Notes under the pieces: model-generated | The model's database searches: none | The model's input: the letters and a program-made list of their open reading frames with translations, nothing else | What the model was told of the DNA's origin: nothing | Translations under genes and position numbers: made by a program | Assembly: GCF_900109575.1 (NCBI RefSeq) | Contig: NZ_FOAF01000001.1 | Coordinates: 496,001 to 560,000, forward strand | Source: Olivibacter domesticus | GTDB lineage: Bacteria > Bacteroidota > Bacteroidia > Sphingobacteriales > Sphingobacteriaceae | Direction: 5' to 3' | Length of the DNA: 64,000 nt | Shown: positions 45,767 through 54,781 of the stretch, piece by piece | Position numbering within the stretch: position 1 is the first letter of the stretch | Layout of the letters: each line of letters begins with the position of its first letter

Positions 45767-47306
45767 ATTCTTTACTAGTTAAGTCTATTTGGTTTTCGTC
45801 TGCCTTTTTATTAGCAATTTTCACTAACTCACCGTCAGAAATAAATTTTCGCAGTTTATTGATGTCGTAAGAAAATATCCGGTCTTCACTGGCATAAGGA
45901 ACAACCTTTCGCACTGCACTATGGCATGCTTCTAGGATAGGGGTTGATTGAATAGGATGTCTAAAATCCAGCGCTTGTGTAGCATATAAGAGTTCCACGG
46001 CAAGTATATTTTCCAGATTATCAATAATTCTATTTAGTTTCCTTCCACCTATTGAACCCATAGAAACATGATCCTCCTGACCAAGTGATGTGGGTATACT
46101 ATCTGCACTCGCCGGAAAGCATAAACCTTTGTTTTCTGAAACCAAGGCCGCAGTAGTATATTGTGGTATCATAAAGCCCGAATTAAGCCCTGCATCTTTA
46201 ATCAATAATTTAGGTAGGCCATACCTTCCTTCTATAATTAGATAGCTTCTTCTGTCTGAAATATTACCCAACTCTGCCGCTGCAACGGATGCATAATCCA
46301 GCGGAATGGCTAGCGGTTGGCCATGAAAATTCCCACCGCTTATTGTATCAAGTGAGCCTAAGATGATTGGATTGTCTGTGACGGAATTTAACTCGATTTC
46401 AGTAAGTTCCTTGAGGTGTAACCAGGCGGTTCTAGAAGCACCATGTACTTGGGGCATGCATCTTAAGGAATAAGGATCTTGTACACGATTGCAGTTAACA
46501 TGTGCATGAATAATTTCCGAATCTTTAAGTAAAGTCCATAGCCTATTAGCCACATACTGATTTCCAGGAAATGGTCTTATTTTATGTAATCGTGGGTCAA
46601 ATGGCGCTGCTGAGCCCATTAAACCCTCCAATGACATGGCGCCAATGATGTCTGCCGCATCCAGGGCATTATGTAAGCGCTGTAGGGCTATTACTGCATG
46701 TGCTGCAATAAATTGCGTACCATTAATGAGTGCAAGCCCTTCTTTCGGGCCTAAACATAAGGCTTGTATTTGCTCCTTCTGGAGCACTTCTGCCGTTGGT
46801 GTAATGACTCCTTTATAATAAACTTCACCCATGCCTATAAGAGGTAAAAATAGGTGGGAGAGGGGCGCAAGATCTCCAGATGCACCTACCGAACCTTGTT
46901 CCGGTACGCAGGGAATAATCTCTTGCTCGATGAACCATAGTATACGCTGGACGGTGGCCGGTCGTATGCCAGAAAAGCCCAAACACAATGCATGAAGTTT
47001 AATAATGAGCATTATTTTAGCAATTTCCGGTGAAATAAGGTTACCAACGCCTACTGAATGGCTCATCAGCAAATTGTGCTGGAGTTTTGTCGTATCAGTA
47101 GAAGAAATTAATGTGTCACATAAGGGGCCGAACCCAGTATTGATCCCATACACTACTTTCCCTTCGTGTACTATTTCCTCCACGAAGGAACAGCTATTCT
47201 GTACTTTTTCCAACGCAGCAGCGTTTATAGTGGCCTTTAATGTTCGGTGTGCAATAGCCAAAACCTTGGCCGTTGTCAGTTTATCTATACCATATTTAAA
47301 GTTCAT
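45744..47306 (-). CDS. hutH: Histidine ammonia-lyase
   Basis: A 520-residue lyase that converts histidine to urocanate and ammonia. The MIO cofactor triad Ala-Ser-Gly (142-144) lies in [14 protein letters not shown], and the active-site Tyr53 is in [12 protein letters not shown]. Length and motifs are normal. It starts 8 bases after the MarR-type gene, with which it is presumably co-transcribed, and overlaps hutU. Loss of ammonia here commits histidine to glutamate. Confidence 0.96.
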   Translation of the reverse strand: MNFKYGIDKLTTAKVLAIAHRTLKATINAAALEKVQNSCSFVEEIVHEGKVVYGINTGFGPLCDTLISSTDTTKLQHNLLMSHSVGVGNLISPEIAKIMLIIKLHALCLGFSGIRPATVQRILWFIEQEIIPCVPEQGSVGASGDLAPLSHLFLPLIGMGEVYYKGVITPTAEVLQKEQIQALCLGPKEGLALINGTQFIAAHAVIALQRLHNALDAADIIGAMSLEGLMGSAAPFDPRLHKIRPFPGNQYVANRLWTLLKDSEIIHAHVNCNRVQDPYSLRCMPQVHGASRTAWLHLKELTEIELNSVTDNPIILGSLDTISGGNFHGQPLAIPLDYASVAAAELGNISDRRSYLIIEGRYGLPKLLIKDAGLNSGFMIPQYTTAALVSENKGLCFPASADSIPTSLGQEDHVSMGSIGGRKLNRIIDNLENILAVELLYATQALDFRHPIQSTPILEACHSAVRKVVPYASEDRIFSYDINKLRKFISDGELVKIANKKADENQIDLTSKEYEAFQLS

Positions 47307-47314
47307 CCTTGTTT

Positions 47315-47818
47315 TTAGTTAAACTGCACATCACTTTTAGCGAGTAGTTCTAAAATGAGCGTAGATAGTGGTTGCTTTTTAAGTTCTACTTCTAAAGTTG
47401 ACAAAGTATTTAATAATGGTTCTACAGTTGGATTTTCTTGTTCTATAATGGATAAGCTTTCCCCGATAGCCAACCAAACTGGTTGGATTCTTTCTAAAAG
47501 AAATATTCCCTCAGGAGTAAGTTTTACAAGTTGCTTTCTTGCATCGTCTTTCGCTTTAATAGTTTTGACTAATTTTTTTTGCTTAAGATTATTGATCATT
47601 TGACTAACAGACGAATGTGATATTTGTAGCCGATTAGATAAATCAACGAGCGAGACCTCTTTTGTAGTGGAAAAAATATAAAAAAAAGGAAACCAACTTG
47701 TATCAAAGGGAATATCTAAGGTTTGATATACTTTGTTCAGTTCTCCAATGTAATATTCGCTTAGCCGTCTAAGTCTGCTGCCAAATATGAGGTATCCTAA
47801 TGATTGATAAAAATCCAT
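47315..47818 (-). CDS. MarR-family regulator of the hut operon
   Basis: A 167-residue winged-helix regulator. The recognition region is VSLVDLSNRLQISHSSVSQM (about 54-73) and the wing is at LVKTIKAKDDARKQLVKLTP (about 85-104). It is first in the operon marR-hutH-hutU-hutI-hutG, 8 bases before hutH. It probably represses its own operon in response to histidine or urocanate, which is the role HutC plays elsewhere with a different fold. Two ATAAGTG-containing sites just upstream are candidate operators. The ligand is inference. Confidence 0.88.
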   Translation of the reverse strand: MDFYQSLGYLIFGSRLRRLSEYYIGELNKVYQTLDIPFDTSWFPFFYIFSTTKEVSLVDLSNRLQISHSSVSQMINNLKQKKLVKTIKAKDDARKQLVKLTPEGIFLLERIQPVWLAIGESLSIIEQENPTVEPLLNTLSTLEVELKKQPLSTLILELLAKSDVQFN

Positions 47819-47827
47819 AATAAATAT

Positions 47828-47857
47828 ATAAGTGCTTATACAATAATAAGTGAATAT
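47828..47857. promoter_or_regulatory. Twin candidate operators upstream of marR-hut
   Basis: ATAAGTGCTTAT (47828-47839) is a near-palindrome, and ATAAGTGAATAT (47846-47857) repeats its first half 18 bases on. They lie 10-39 bases upstream of the marR start, where binding would block transcription. Regulation by the adjacent MarR protein is inference. Confidence 0.5.
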
Positions 47858-48053
47858 TTAGTAAAAAGCAAGAGGTATTGTATATTTCCTCTATAACAAT
47901 AAGCTCCAAATGGCAGAGGAGAGACCAATAAACTGCTTTTATATGCCAGACGATTATATTGCATATAAAAAGCAATTTATCTAAGTTTGATGCGTAGAAC
48001 ATGGAGTTGGTGATGAATGAGTGATGATCGATGAGTGATGAATTATTAATAGA

Positions 48054-48172
48054 TAGTTAAGTAGGGAAGTAGTTGAATAGTCAAGTAGGAAAGCAGTTGA
48101 ATAGTTAAGTAGGGAAGTAGTTGAATAGTTAAGTAGGGAAGTAGTTGAATAGTCAATAGGAAAGTAGTTGAA
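48054..48172. repeat. Tandem repeat array, five units of 23-24 bases
   Basis: The unit has the form TAGTTAAGTAGGGAAGTAG plus TTGAA. Units lie at 48054, 48078, 48102, 48126 and 48150; units 1, 3 and 4 are identical and units 2 and 5 differ by a few bases. There are no spacers, so it is not a CRISPR array. It grades into the word-repeat island that continues to 48255. Confidence 0.85.
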
Positions 48173-48255
48173 TAGTCGAATATGTCTTGCTACTAATAAT
48201 GCTCGTAACTCACAACTGGCAACTCACAACTAATAACCAATAACCAATAACCAAT
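48173..48255. repeat. Intergenic word-repeat island (copy 7)
   Basis: Contains ATGTCTTGCTACTAATAAT, ACTCACAACTGGCAACTC and repeated AACCAATAACCAATAACC. The words match the other islands in the window. Confidence 0.65.
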
Positions 48256-48260
48256 CCCCC

Positions 48261-48291
48261 TTGCAAGTTTCAAATATAAAGTATATCTTTG
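48261..48291 (+). promoter_or_regulatory. Promoter of rplU-rpmA
   Basis: TTG at 48261-48263, 20 bases of spacer and TATCTTTG at 48284-48291 match the Bacteroidota promoter TTG-N19/20-TAnnTTTG. It lies 44 bases before the rplU start, in good agreement with a highly expressed ribosomal operon. Confidence 0.8.
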
Positions 48292-48334
48292 CGCTTCATT
48301 TTTTAAACAATTTAATTATTTTAAACAATTAACA

Positions 48335-48646
48335 ATGTACGCAATAGTAAATATAGCCGGACAGCAATTTAAAGTTGCAAAAGACCAATATCTTTTTGTA
48401 CACCGTTTACAGGGAGATGAAGGCGCTAGTATTGAATTTGACAATGTATTGTTAGCAGAAGATGGTGGCAAGTTTACAGTTGGAACTCCAAGTGTAGCTG
48501 GTGCTAAAGTTTCGGCTAAAATTTTGTCACATTTAAAGGGAGATAAGGTAATCGTTTTCAAAAAGAAACGTCGTAAAGGATATAAAAAGAAAAACGGACA
48601 CCGTCAACAATTTTCTAAGATCCAAATTACTGGTATTACTTTATAA
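48335..48646 (+). CDS. rplU: 50S ribosomal protein L21
   Basis: A 103-residue ribosomal protein. The start [20 protein letters not shown] and the C-terminal basic stretch [19 protein letters not shown] with KIQITGI are diagnostic. L21 binds 23S rRNA near L20. It is followed 48 bases later by rpmA, the usual gene order. Length normal. Confidence 0.97.
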   Translation: MYAIVNIAGQQFKVAKDQYLFVHRLQGDEGASIEFDNVLLAEDGGKFTVGTPSVAGAKVSAKILSHLKGDKVIVFKKKRRKGYKKKNGHRQQFSKIQITGITL

Positions 48647-48694
48647 TTTTGATTTTAAATGAGATAGGTTAGCCTATCATAAACAAGATAAAAC

Positions 48695-48961
48695 ATGGCT
48701 CATAAAAAAGGTGCGGGTAGTTCTAAAAACGGCCGCGAATCGCATAGCAAAAGATTAGGTGTTAAAATTTTTGGTGGTCAAGAAGCGATTGCTGGAAATA
48801 TCATAGTACGTCAAAGAGGTACTAAACACCACCCAGATAAAAATGTTGGTTTAGGAAGAGATCACACTTTATTTGCATTAGTTGACGGAAAAGTAGTTTT
48901 TCGTAAAAAAGCAGATAATAAGTCGTATGTTTCTGTAGTTCCTGCAGAAGTGAAGGCTTAG
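48695..48961 (+). CDS. rpmA: 50S ribosomal protein L27
   Basis: An 88-residue ribosomal protein with the conserved N-terminus [19 protein letters not shown], which reaches towards the peptidyl-transferase centre. [20 protein letters not shown] and the Phe-Ala-Leu block are typical. There is no cleavable N-terminal extension of the Firmicutes type. It is co-transcribed with rplU and ends at a clear terminator. Confidence 0.97.
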   Translation: MAHKKGAGSSKNGRESHSKRLGVKIFGGQEAIAGNIIVRQRGTKHHPDKNVGLGRDHTLFALVDGKVVFRKKADNKSYVSVVPAEVKA

Positions 48962-48980
48962 AAAATAATATTATGGATTT

Positions 48981-49016
48981 AAAGCCGCAAATACCGAGTG
49001 TATTTGTGGCTTTTTT
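48981..49016 (+). terminator. Intrinsic terminator after rpmA
   Basis: AAAGCCGCAAATAC (48981-48994) pairs with GTATTTGTGGCTTT (49000-49013) through 14 bases with one G-U pair and a 5-base loop. The T-run extends to 49016. Confidence 0.88.
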
Positions 49017-49099
49017 ATTGTCATTTCTTTACAAATGAGCTATCTTACAACGGTAATTGATAGTTATAATACGCTCACCCATCAAATACTGGTGAAATT

Positions 49100-50137
49100 A
49101 TGAAATATTTAAGTTTGTTGTTGGTTTCCTTTATAAGTATGCAATATGTAAACGGTCAGGTTACAAAAGATACTAATTTAGAACGTGAACAAGAACACTT
49201 TATTTTTTCTGATGCCCCCTTTGAAAGCTGTCATGCGGCAACAATTGAAGATGTAGGAGATGGAGAGCTTTTGACTGCGTGGTTTGGCGGGAAACAGGAG
49301 GGAAGCAAAGATGTGTGTATTTGGATAGCTAGGTATAAAGATGGCTGGACGAAACCAACGAAGGTAGCAAGTGGGTATGATGATAAAGGAAACCCAATTG
49401 CCTGCTGGAATCCTGTGTTATTTAAAACGAGAGCCGGTACACTGTTTCTACATTATAAGGTTGGCCCGTCTCCCAGAGAATGGTGGGCAGAAGTATTGAC
49501 ATCCCATGACAATGGATTGACTTGGGGAGAACCAGTGAGGCTTCCAACGAACATGTTGGGGCCAATAAAGAACAAACCGATTCAGCTAAAGAATGGCGAT
49601 ATCCTTTATCCATCCAGTACCGAAAGTTTAGATGAGAAAACATGGACAGTCCATTTAGAAAAAAGCGATAGTACTGGTCATAATTGGACGAAGATAGCTA
49701 TAGATAATGCAGGCTTTGATGCGATCCAGCCGAGTATACTCATGCATGGAAACAATATTCTCCAGCTACTTTGTAGAAGCAGGAACAACAGGATCGTGAC
49801 TTCCTGGTCTTTTGATGATGGTTCTAACTGGACACCTTTAGAAGCGACAGAACTTCCAAATCCCAACGCTGGATCAGACGCAGTTAGCTTGACGGATGGC
49901 AGGCATCTTTTGGTTTACAATCCTCTATTAGCAGGCAAAGAATGGTGGGAGGGGCGTTCGGTTTTGCAGTTAGCAATATCTAATGATGGCAAGAGATGGA
50001 CGAATATTAATACCCTGGAGGAAAAAAAAGAAGGTGAATACAGCTATCCTGCAATTATTCAGTCGAAAGACGGTTTTATTCATATTGTATATACTTACAA
50101 AAGAAAGTGTATTAAGTACATTAAGTTTAAGCTCTGA
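49100..50137 (+). CDS. Sialidase-like (BNR/Asp-box) exported protein
   Basis: A 345-residue protein with a signal peptide (KYLSLLLVSFISMQYVNGQ) and a six-bladed beta-propeller pattern of the sialidase superfamily (COG4692-like). Asp-box motifs are visible at SHDNGLTWGEP (about 135) and SFDDGSNWTPL (about 235). The C-terminal GEYSYPAIIQSKDGFIHIVY is typical of this group. The Arg triad of true GH33 sialidases cannot be confirmed by eye, so the enzyme could act on another glycan. It stands alone between rpmA and asnB, without sialic-acid genes nearby. Periplasmic or surface location is likely. Confidence 0.78.
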   Translation: MKYLSLLLVSFISMQYVNGQVTKDTNLEREQEHFIFSDAPFESCHAATIEDVGDGELLTAWFGGKQEGSKDVCIWIARYKDGWTKPTKVASGYDDKGNPIACWNPVLFKTRAGTLFLHYKVGPSPREWWAEVLTSHDNGLTWGEPVRLPTNMLGPIKNKPIQLKNGDILYPSSTESLDEKTWTVHLEKSDSTGHNWTKIAIDNAGFDAIQPSILMHGNNILQLLCRSRNNRIVTSWSFDDGSNWTPLEATELPNPNAGSDAVSLTDGRHLLVYNPLLAGKEWWEGRSVLQLAISNDGKRWTNINTLEEKKEGEYSYPAIIQSKDGFIHIVYTYKRKCIKYIKFKL

Positions 50138-50332
50138 TAAACAATGTTTTGCATACTTTTTTTCTGAATTGCGTGCTTTTATTTCTGAATTAAAACTATA
50201 TGTTTTTTCAACAAAATGTAATAATCGTTATTAAAATTGTTAAAAAGTCATAAAAACTTTGCAAATATGGAATAATATTTCGTTAATTTGTAAACATTTA
50301 TAATATTAGATTAAGCTAAAACAAATAAATTT

Positions 50333-52024
50333 ATGTGTGGAATTATTGGTGCATTTGATTTAAAAGTTAAGTCGGAGGATCTGCGTGCCCAAGTATTGGA
50401 GATGTCGAAGAAAATCCGTCATCGTGGACCAGATTGGTCCGGCATATATAGCTCAGATAAAGCCATTTTGGCGCATGAGCGTCTGGCGATTGTAGATCCC
50501 CAATCGGGGCAACAGCCTTTGTATAGTGAAGATGGTACCGTTGTATTGGCGGTTAATGGGGAGATTTATAATCATCGTGAACTTCGTGAAAAACTGCCAA
50601 ACTATAATTTTTCCACTAATTCTGACTGCGAAGTAATTCTAGCGCTTTATAAAGAAAAAGGCATCGGTTTCTTAGAAGATCTGAATGGCATTTTTGCATT
50701 TGCTCTTTATGACATAGCTAATGATGTATACCTTATTGCCAGAGATCATATAGGTATTATTCCTTTCTATATGGGATGGGACAAAAAGGGGAATTTTTAC
50801 GTTTCTTCAGAGCTAAAATCTCTGGAAGGTGTATGCAATAGGATTCAGGAGTTTAAACCAGGGCATTATATATACAGTAAGCATGGGCAGGATTTCCAAC
50901 CATGGTATAAAAGAGAATGGGAAAGCTACGACGAAGTAGCAGATAATATATCTGATATTGGTGCATTGAAAAAAGGATTAGAAGACGCTGTGCATCGTCA
51001 AATGATGTCGGATGTTCCATATGGTGTTTTATTGTCCGGTGGACTAGATTCTTCTATTATTGCTGCAATTACCAAGAAATTTTCATCTAAACGCATAGAA
51101 TCCGGTGATAAAGAGAATGCTTGGTATCCGTCCTTACATTCTTTCGCGGTGGGCCTCAAGGGGTCCCCAGATTTGGCAGCAGCACAAAAGGCGGCAAACC
51201 ACATAGGCACCATTCATCATGAGATACATTTTACCATTCAAGAGGGACTCGACGCTATAAGAGATGTTATATACCATTTGGAAACATACGATGTAACAAC
51301 TATCAGGGCGTCTACACCCATGTATTTACTAGCACGGGTTATTAAATCAATGGGAATAAAGATGGTTTTGAGTGGAGAGGGATCCGATGAGCTGTTTGGT
51401 GGTTATCTTTATTTTCATAAAGCACCTAACCCGCAAGCCTTCCATGAAGAGACTGTTCGTAAACTTGGAAAGCTTCACCTATACGATTGTCTTCGTGCCA
51501 ATAAATCTTTAGCAGCATGGGGTATTGAAGGCCGAGTGCCATTTTTGGATAAAGAATTCATGGATATCGCGATGCGACTAAATCCCGCGGATAAAATGGC
51601 GGGTGATGGTAAAATGGAAAAATGGATTCTTCGTAAAGCATTTGAAGACTATCTACCGGAAAGCATTGCTTGGCGTCAAAAGGAACAATTCTCAGATGGC
51701 GTAGGGTATAACTGGATTGATACTTTAAAGGAACAAGCTACCAAGGCTGTTTCTGATGAAGAACTGGCTAATGCAAGTTATCGTTTTCCAGTCAATCCTC
51801 CGATGTCTAAAGAAGAGTATTTATATAGAAGTATTTTTAGCGAACATTTCCCATCAGATTCGGCCGCATCATGCGTTCCTTCTGTCAAATCAGTAGCTTG
51901 CAGCACACCTGAGGCATTGGCATGGGATGCTTCTTTTCAAAATCTTAACGATCCTTCTGGAAGAGCCGTATCTAGTGTTCACAACGAAAGTTACGATAAA
52001 GAAAAAGAAAAGGTTGTATTATAG
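50333..52024 (+). CDS. asnB: Asparagine synthase (glutamine-hydrolysing)
   Basis: A 563-residue two-domain enzyme making asparagine from aspartate, glutamine and ATP. Cys2 of MCGIIGAFD is the glutaminase nucleophile once Met1 is removed, which fixes the start. The first domain includes LAIVDPQSGQQPLYS and AVNGEIYNHRELR. The synthetase domain carries the PP-loop LSGGLDSSIIAAI (about 233-245) and SGEGSDELFGGY. The C-terminus is the usual AsnB tail (ASCVPSVKSVACSTPEALAW). Length normal. It appears to be a single-gene unit with a strong terminator. Confidence 0.96.
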   Translation: MCGIIGAFDLKVKSEDLRAQVLEMSKKIRHRGPDWSGIYSSDKAILAHERLAIVDPQSGQQPLYSEDGTVVLAVNGEIYNHRELREKLPNYNFSTNSDCEVILALYKEKGIGFLEDLNGIFAFALYDIANDVYLIARDHIGIIPFYMGWDKKGNFYVSSELKSLEGVCNRIQEFKPGHYIYSKHGQDFQPWYKREWESYDEVADNISDIGALKKGLEDAVHRQMMSDVPYGVLLSGGLDSSIIAAITKKFSSKRIESGDKENAWYPSLHSFAVGLKGSPDLAAAQKAANHIGTIHHEIHFTIQEGLDAIRDVIYHLETYDVTTIRASTPMYLLARVIKSMGIKMVLSGEGSDELFGGYLYFHKAPNPQAFHEETVRKLGKLHLYDCLRANKSLAAWGIEGRVPFLDKEFMDIAMRLNPADKMAGDGKMEKWILRKAFEDYLPESIAWRQKEQFSDGVGYNWIDTLKEQATKAVSDEELANASYRFPVNPPMSKEEYLYRSIFSEHFPSDSAASCVPSVKSVACSTPEALAWDASFQNLNDPSGRAVSSVHNESYDKEKEKVVL

Positions 52025-52032
52025 TATTAAAT

Positions 52033-52078
52033 AAAAAAAACGGGCAGCATTATTAATAACGCTGCCCGTTTTTTTTTA
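52033..52078. terminator. Bidirectional intrinsic terminator (asnB / acyl-CoA ligase)
   Basis: AAAAACGGGCAGC on the left (ending 52048) pairs with GCTGCCCGTTTTT on the right (from 52061) around a 12-base loop. An A-tract before and a T-tract after let it work on both strands, ending both convergent genes. Confidence 0.9.
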
Positions 52079-52083
52079 TTTAT

Positions 52084-53988
52084 CTACTCGGCAGTCTCGT
52101 AAAGCTCATCAATATTTTTAGCATATATTTTTTCTATTACTTTACGTTTTGCCTTAAGCGTGGGGGTTAGCTCTCCGGTTTCAATACTAAAGGGCTTTCT
52201 TTTGATTTTAAATGATCGAATCCGTTCAAATTTTGCTAATTCGTTAGAAAGGCGTTTAATATCTTGTTCTATCCAATCAATAATTGCAATATCGTAGATG
52301 AAAGGATCTTCTTGGTTAAAGTAAGTATCCTTGAGATTAAAGGTTTCTTTAAGTAGTTCTTGGTTTGGAATAATAAGCGCTGTCAGATACTCGCGGTTAT
52401 CCCCAATAAGGAAAATTTGTTCTATCTTCTTACTTTTTAGATAGGTATTTTCAACAGGAGTAGGATATACATTTTTTCCATACGCATTTACGATCATGTT
52501 TTTTAAACGATCTGTAATTTTAAGGTTTCCCTTGTAAAATTTGCCGATATCCCCCGTATGAAACCATCCATCTGTATCTATTGCATTCTTTGTCTCTTCA
52601 GGTTTATTCCAATATCCTTTCATGATGCAATGCCCACGAATAATGATTTCACCTTCTTCTGTTGTTAAATCGGGATTAAAGCTCTCATGAGTTTGGATAG
52701 TATGTATCTTTTGGCTATCAATATCTTGTATAGCTATTTCAATGCCTGGTAAGATTCTTCCAACGGTGCCATATACTTGTCTGTAAAACTCCGTTACGGC
52801 TACTACTGGAGATGTTTCCGTTAATCCATATCCCTCTAAAACTTTTAAACCGATGTTTCCGAAAAATTCACCCACATTTTGGGGCAGCGCACCTCCGCCG
52901 GAAATCATGAATTTCAATCTTCCTCCGGTTTTTTCTTTTATCTTACTGAAAACTAGTTTTTCTGCTAAATTATGCTGAAAAGTTAGTATAGGCCCCGGTT
53001 TTTTACCAGATTCCACCTTCTCTCTGTAGGCCTGTCCCTTTGCTAATGCCCATTTAAATATCTTTGCCTTTGGCCCTCCGTTCTGCGTTGCATTTTTTAT
53101 AGCTTTATCATGTATCTTTTCTAATAATCTTGGAACGGCGCATATTACAGTTGGTTTTACGTCATACATGTTCTTGGCTAATAGATCAATGCTTTGCGCA
53201 AACGCAATTTTCGCGCCTAGTGCTAGACAGACATGATAAGTGGCCGTGCGTTCAAAAACGTGTGATAGCGGTAAAAAAGACAGAAAGGTATCATCCTTGT
53301 CAACCACCGGAATCTGATCTAAGCAAGCGCTAACATTTTTTGTCAAGTTTGAGTGTGTTAACATAACGCCCTTTGGAGTACCAGTAGTACCGCTCGTATA
53401 GATCAAAGTTGATAGATCAGACATTAAGATGCCTTCGCGAGCACTTATTATATCTTTTGCATACTGTTGAGTTAATTGCTTACCTTCTTCAATAACTTTT
53501 GCAAAAGGCACTACTCCAGCCTGTAATGATAAGTTTTCCGAATACTTTTGATAACCATCAAAAGTTGGTATAATTCGTATCAGAGAAGGACAATTGTTTG
53601 CTATTTTTAGAATTTTCCTGAACAAAAAGGGTGTATTGACGATAATGATACGGGCACCTGAATCATTTATAATATACTCGGTGTCAGATTCAGGTAAGGT
53701 TGGATAAATAGATACATTAATGCCACCAAGCTGTTGTAAACCTTGGTCAAAATATACGTAATCCGGACTGTTCTCAAGCAATAGGGCTGCCCGATCTCCC
53801 TTTTTTAGACCGATGGAAAGTAAATAAGAGGAAACGGCATCAATGTTTATCAATGCGTTTTTATAAGATATTTGCTCCCAGCGATTGTTCTGAAAATCAA
53901 TCAGAAAAGTGTTGGAGTCTGGATGAATATTCTCTAAGACATTCCTCAATAGATCGGGAACGGTCATATCAGTGTGGATCGGATTCAT
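52084..53988 (-). CDS. Long-chain fatty-acid-CoA ligase (AMP-forming)
   Basis: A 634-residue adenylating enzyme that activates fatty acids to acyl-CoA. The AMP-binding motif LIYTSGTTGTPKGVMLTH spans 195-212; YGLTETSP and the hinge region GWFHTGDIGKF / ITDRLKNMIVNAYGKNVYP are intact. Length and the FACL-type linker (FLPLSHVFERTATYHVCLAL) fit the long-chain FadD-like group. It is a single-gene unit converging on asnB. No beta-oxidation gene is adjacent. Cytosolic or membrane-associated. Confidence 0.92.
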   Translation of the reverse strand: MNPIHTDMTVPDLLRNVLENIHPDSNTFLIDFQNNRWEQISYKNALINIDAVSSYLLSIGLKKGDRAALLLENSPDYVYFDQGLQQLGGINVSIYPTLPESDTEYIINDSGARIIIVNTPFLFRKILKIANNCPSLIRIIPTFDGYQKYSENLSLQAGVVPFAKVIEEGKQLTQQYAKDIISAREGILMSDLSTLIYTSGTTGTPKGVMLTHSNLTKNVSACLDQIPVVDKDDTFLSFLPLSHVFERTATYHVCLALGAKIAFAQSIDLLAKNMYDVKPTVICAVPRLLEKIHDKAIKNATQNGGPKAKIFKWALAKGQAYREKVESGKKPGPILTFQHNLAEKLVFSKIKEKTGGRLKFMISGGGALPQNVGEFFGNIGLKVLEGYGLTETSPVVAVTEFYRQVYGTVGRILPGIEIAIQDIDSQKIHTIQTHESFNPDLTTEEGEIIIRGHCIMKGYWNKPEETKNAIDTDGWFHTGDIGKFYKGNLKITDRLKNMIVNAYGKNVYPTPVENTYLKSKKIEQIFLIGDNREYLTALIIPNQELLKETFNLKDTYFNQEDPFIYDIAIIDWIEQDIKRLSNELAKFERIRSFKIKRKPFSIETGELTPTLKAKRKVIEKIYAKNIDELYETAE

Positions 53989-54129
53989 TAGTAATTAGCG
54001 CTTTGCTTGTTTAAGCCAACGGTTCTAAATCTTTACAGTGATTATAATTTATTGCCTATTGTTGGTATTTAGCTTTATAACAAGAACGCAATAATACGGA
54101 AACTTACACAAATTTAATAATGCGCAAAT

Positions 54130-54627
54130 CTATTTTTTATGTGTCGTATCACAGTTTATTTTATTATAAATAATAGTAAAAGCAGATTTGTCGTCGGTGA
54201 TTTGCCTGCCATTTTTTGGATCAACAGAAAAGGGTTTCTGTTTCAGCTGCTCGCCTTTTAATAAAAAGACCGTTCTCAACGTATCTTTCATCCCTTCTTG
54301 CATAAATTCCCAGACTACGTCAAGGGTATCGCCTTTCTTGGTTCCAGCTATGGAACCTGTTCTACCATCCTTTTCAAAGGGAACCCAGCTATGTTTTCCA
54401 ACTATCTTGTCACCCAAAATAGAAAGGCTAACAAATGACGAATCTTTGTTATTGCCACTTAAACCCATAAAACATAGCTCTTGTGAGGTATCTTGTACTG
54501 CTGTATCACTTTTAAACGCTGTGTCCACCCAATTGGCATGTTTTTTTCGTTGTTCTTGTTGGTTACAAGCATTCAATAATAGACATGCTGCAACAGTTAT
54601 TAAGACAGATGCAATTGTTCTTTTCAT
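54130..54627 (-). CDS. Lipoprotein of unknown function (165 aa)
   Basis: A lipoprotein signal (MKRTIASVLITVAACLLLNAC, Cys about 21) is followed by a short linker and a small beta-rich domain (ELCFMGLSGNNKDSSFVSLS, KIVGKHSWVPFEKDGRTGSI and DTLDVVWEFMQEGMKDTLRT). The last pattern suggests a lipocalin-like barrel of the kind seen in many Bacteroidota lipoproteins. I chose the ATG at 54627, which starts a clean signal; a longer frame to 54666 is not supported. Function unknown. It is divergent from the alpha/beta hydrolase gene. Confidence 0.78.
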   Translation of the reverse strand: MKRTIASVLITVAACLLLNACNQQEQRKKHANWVDTAFKSDTAVQDTSQELCFMGLSGNNKDSSFVSLSILGDKIVGKHSWVPFEKDGRTGSIAGTKKGDTLDVVWEFMQEGMKDTLRTVFLLKGEQLKQKPFSVDPKNGRQITDDKSAFTIIYNKINCDTTHKK

Positions 54628-54781
54628 TTGAATATAAATAAGACGAATGCTAATATTAGAAAGCATTACTACAATATTAGTGAATTTTATAAATCAACAC
54701 GTTGAATTTTATTTTTGTTTGACATTACTTTCTATGTATCCCTATCCCTAACATTTATCTTTGGTCTTTGATAAGGGACAA

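Larger units (their letters stand above)
47819..48334. other. Intergenic region between marR-hut and rplU
   Basis: About 515 bases without a credible gene. It holds two hut operator candidates near marR (47828-47857), a 5-unit tandem repeat (48054-48172), further repeat words (48173-48255) and the rplU promoter (48261-48291). A 77-codon frame at 47769-48002 lies mostly over marR's 5' end and AT-rich spacer and is not supported. Confidence 0.6.

Noticed and set aside
47769-48002. 77-codon frame opposite the hut promoter region
   Set aside because: It overlaps the marR 5' end and AT-rich spacer and has no family-like sequence.
48054-48172. Possible CRISPR array
   Set aside because: The units are contiguous 23-24-bp tandem copies with no variable spacers, and no cas gene is present.
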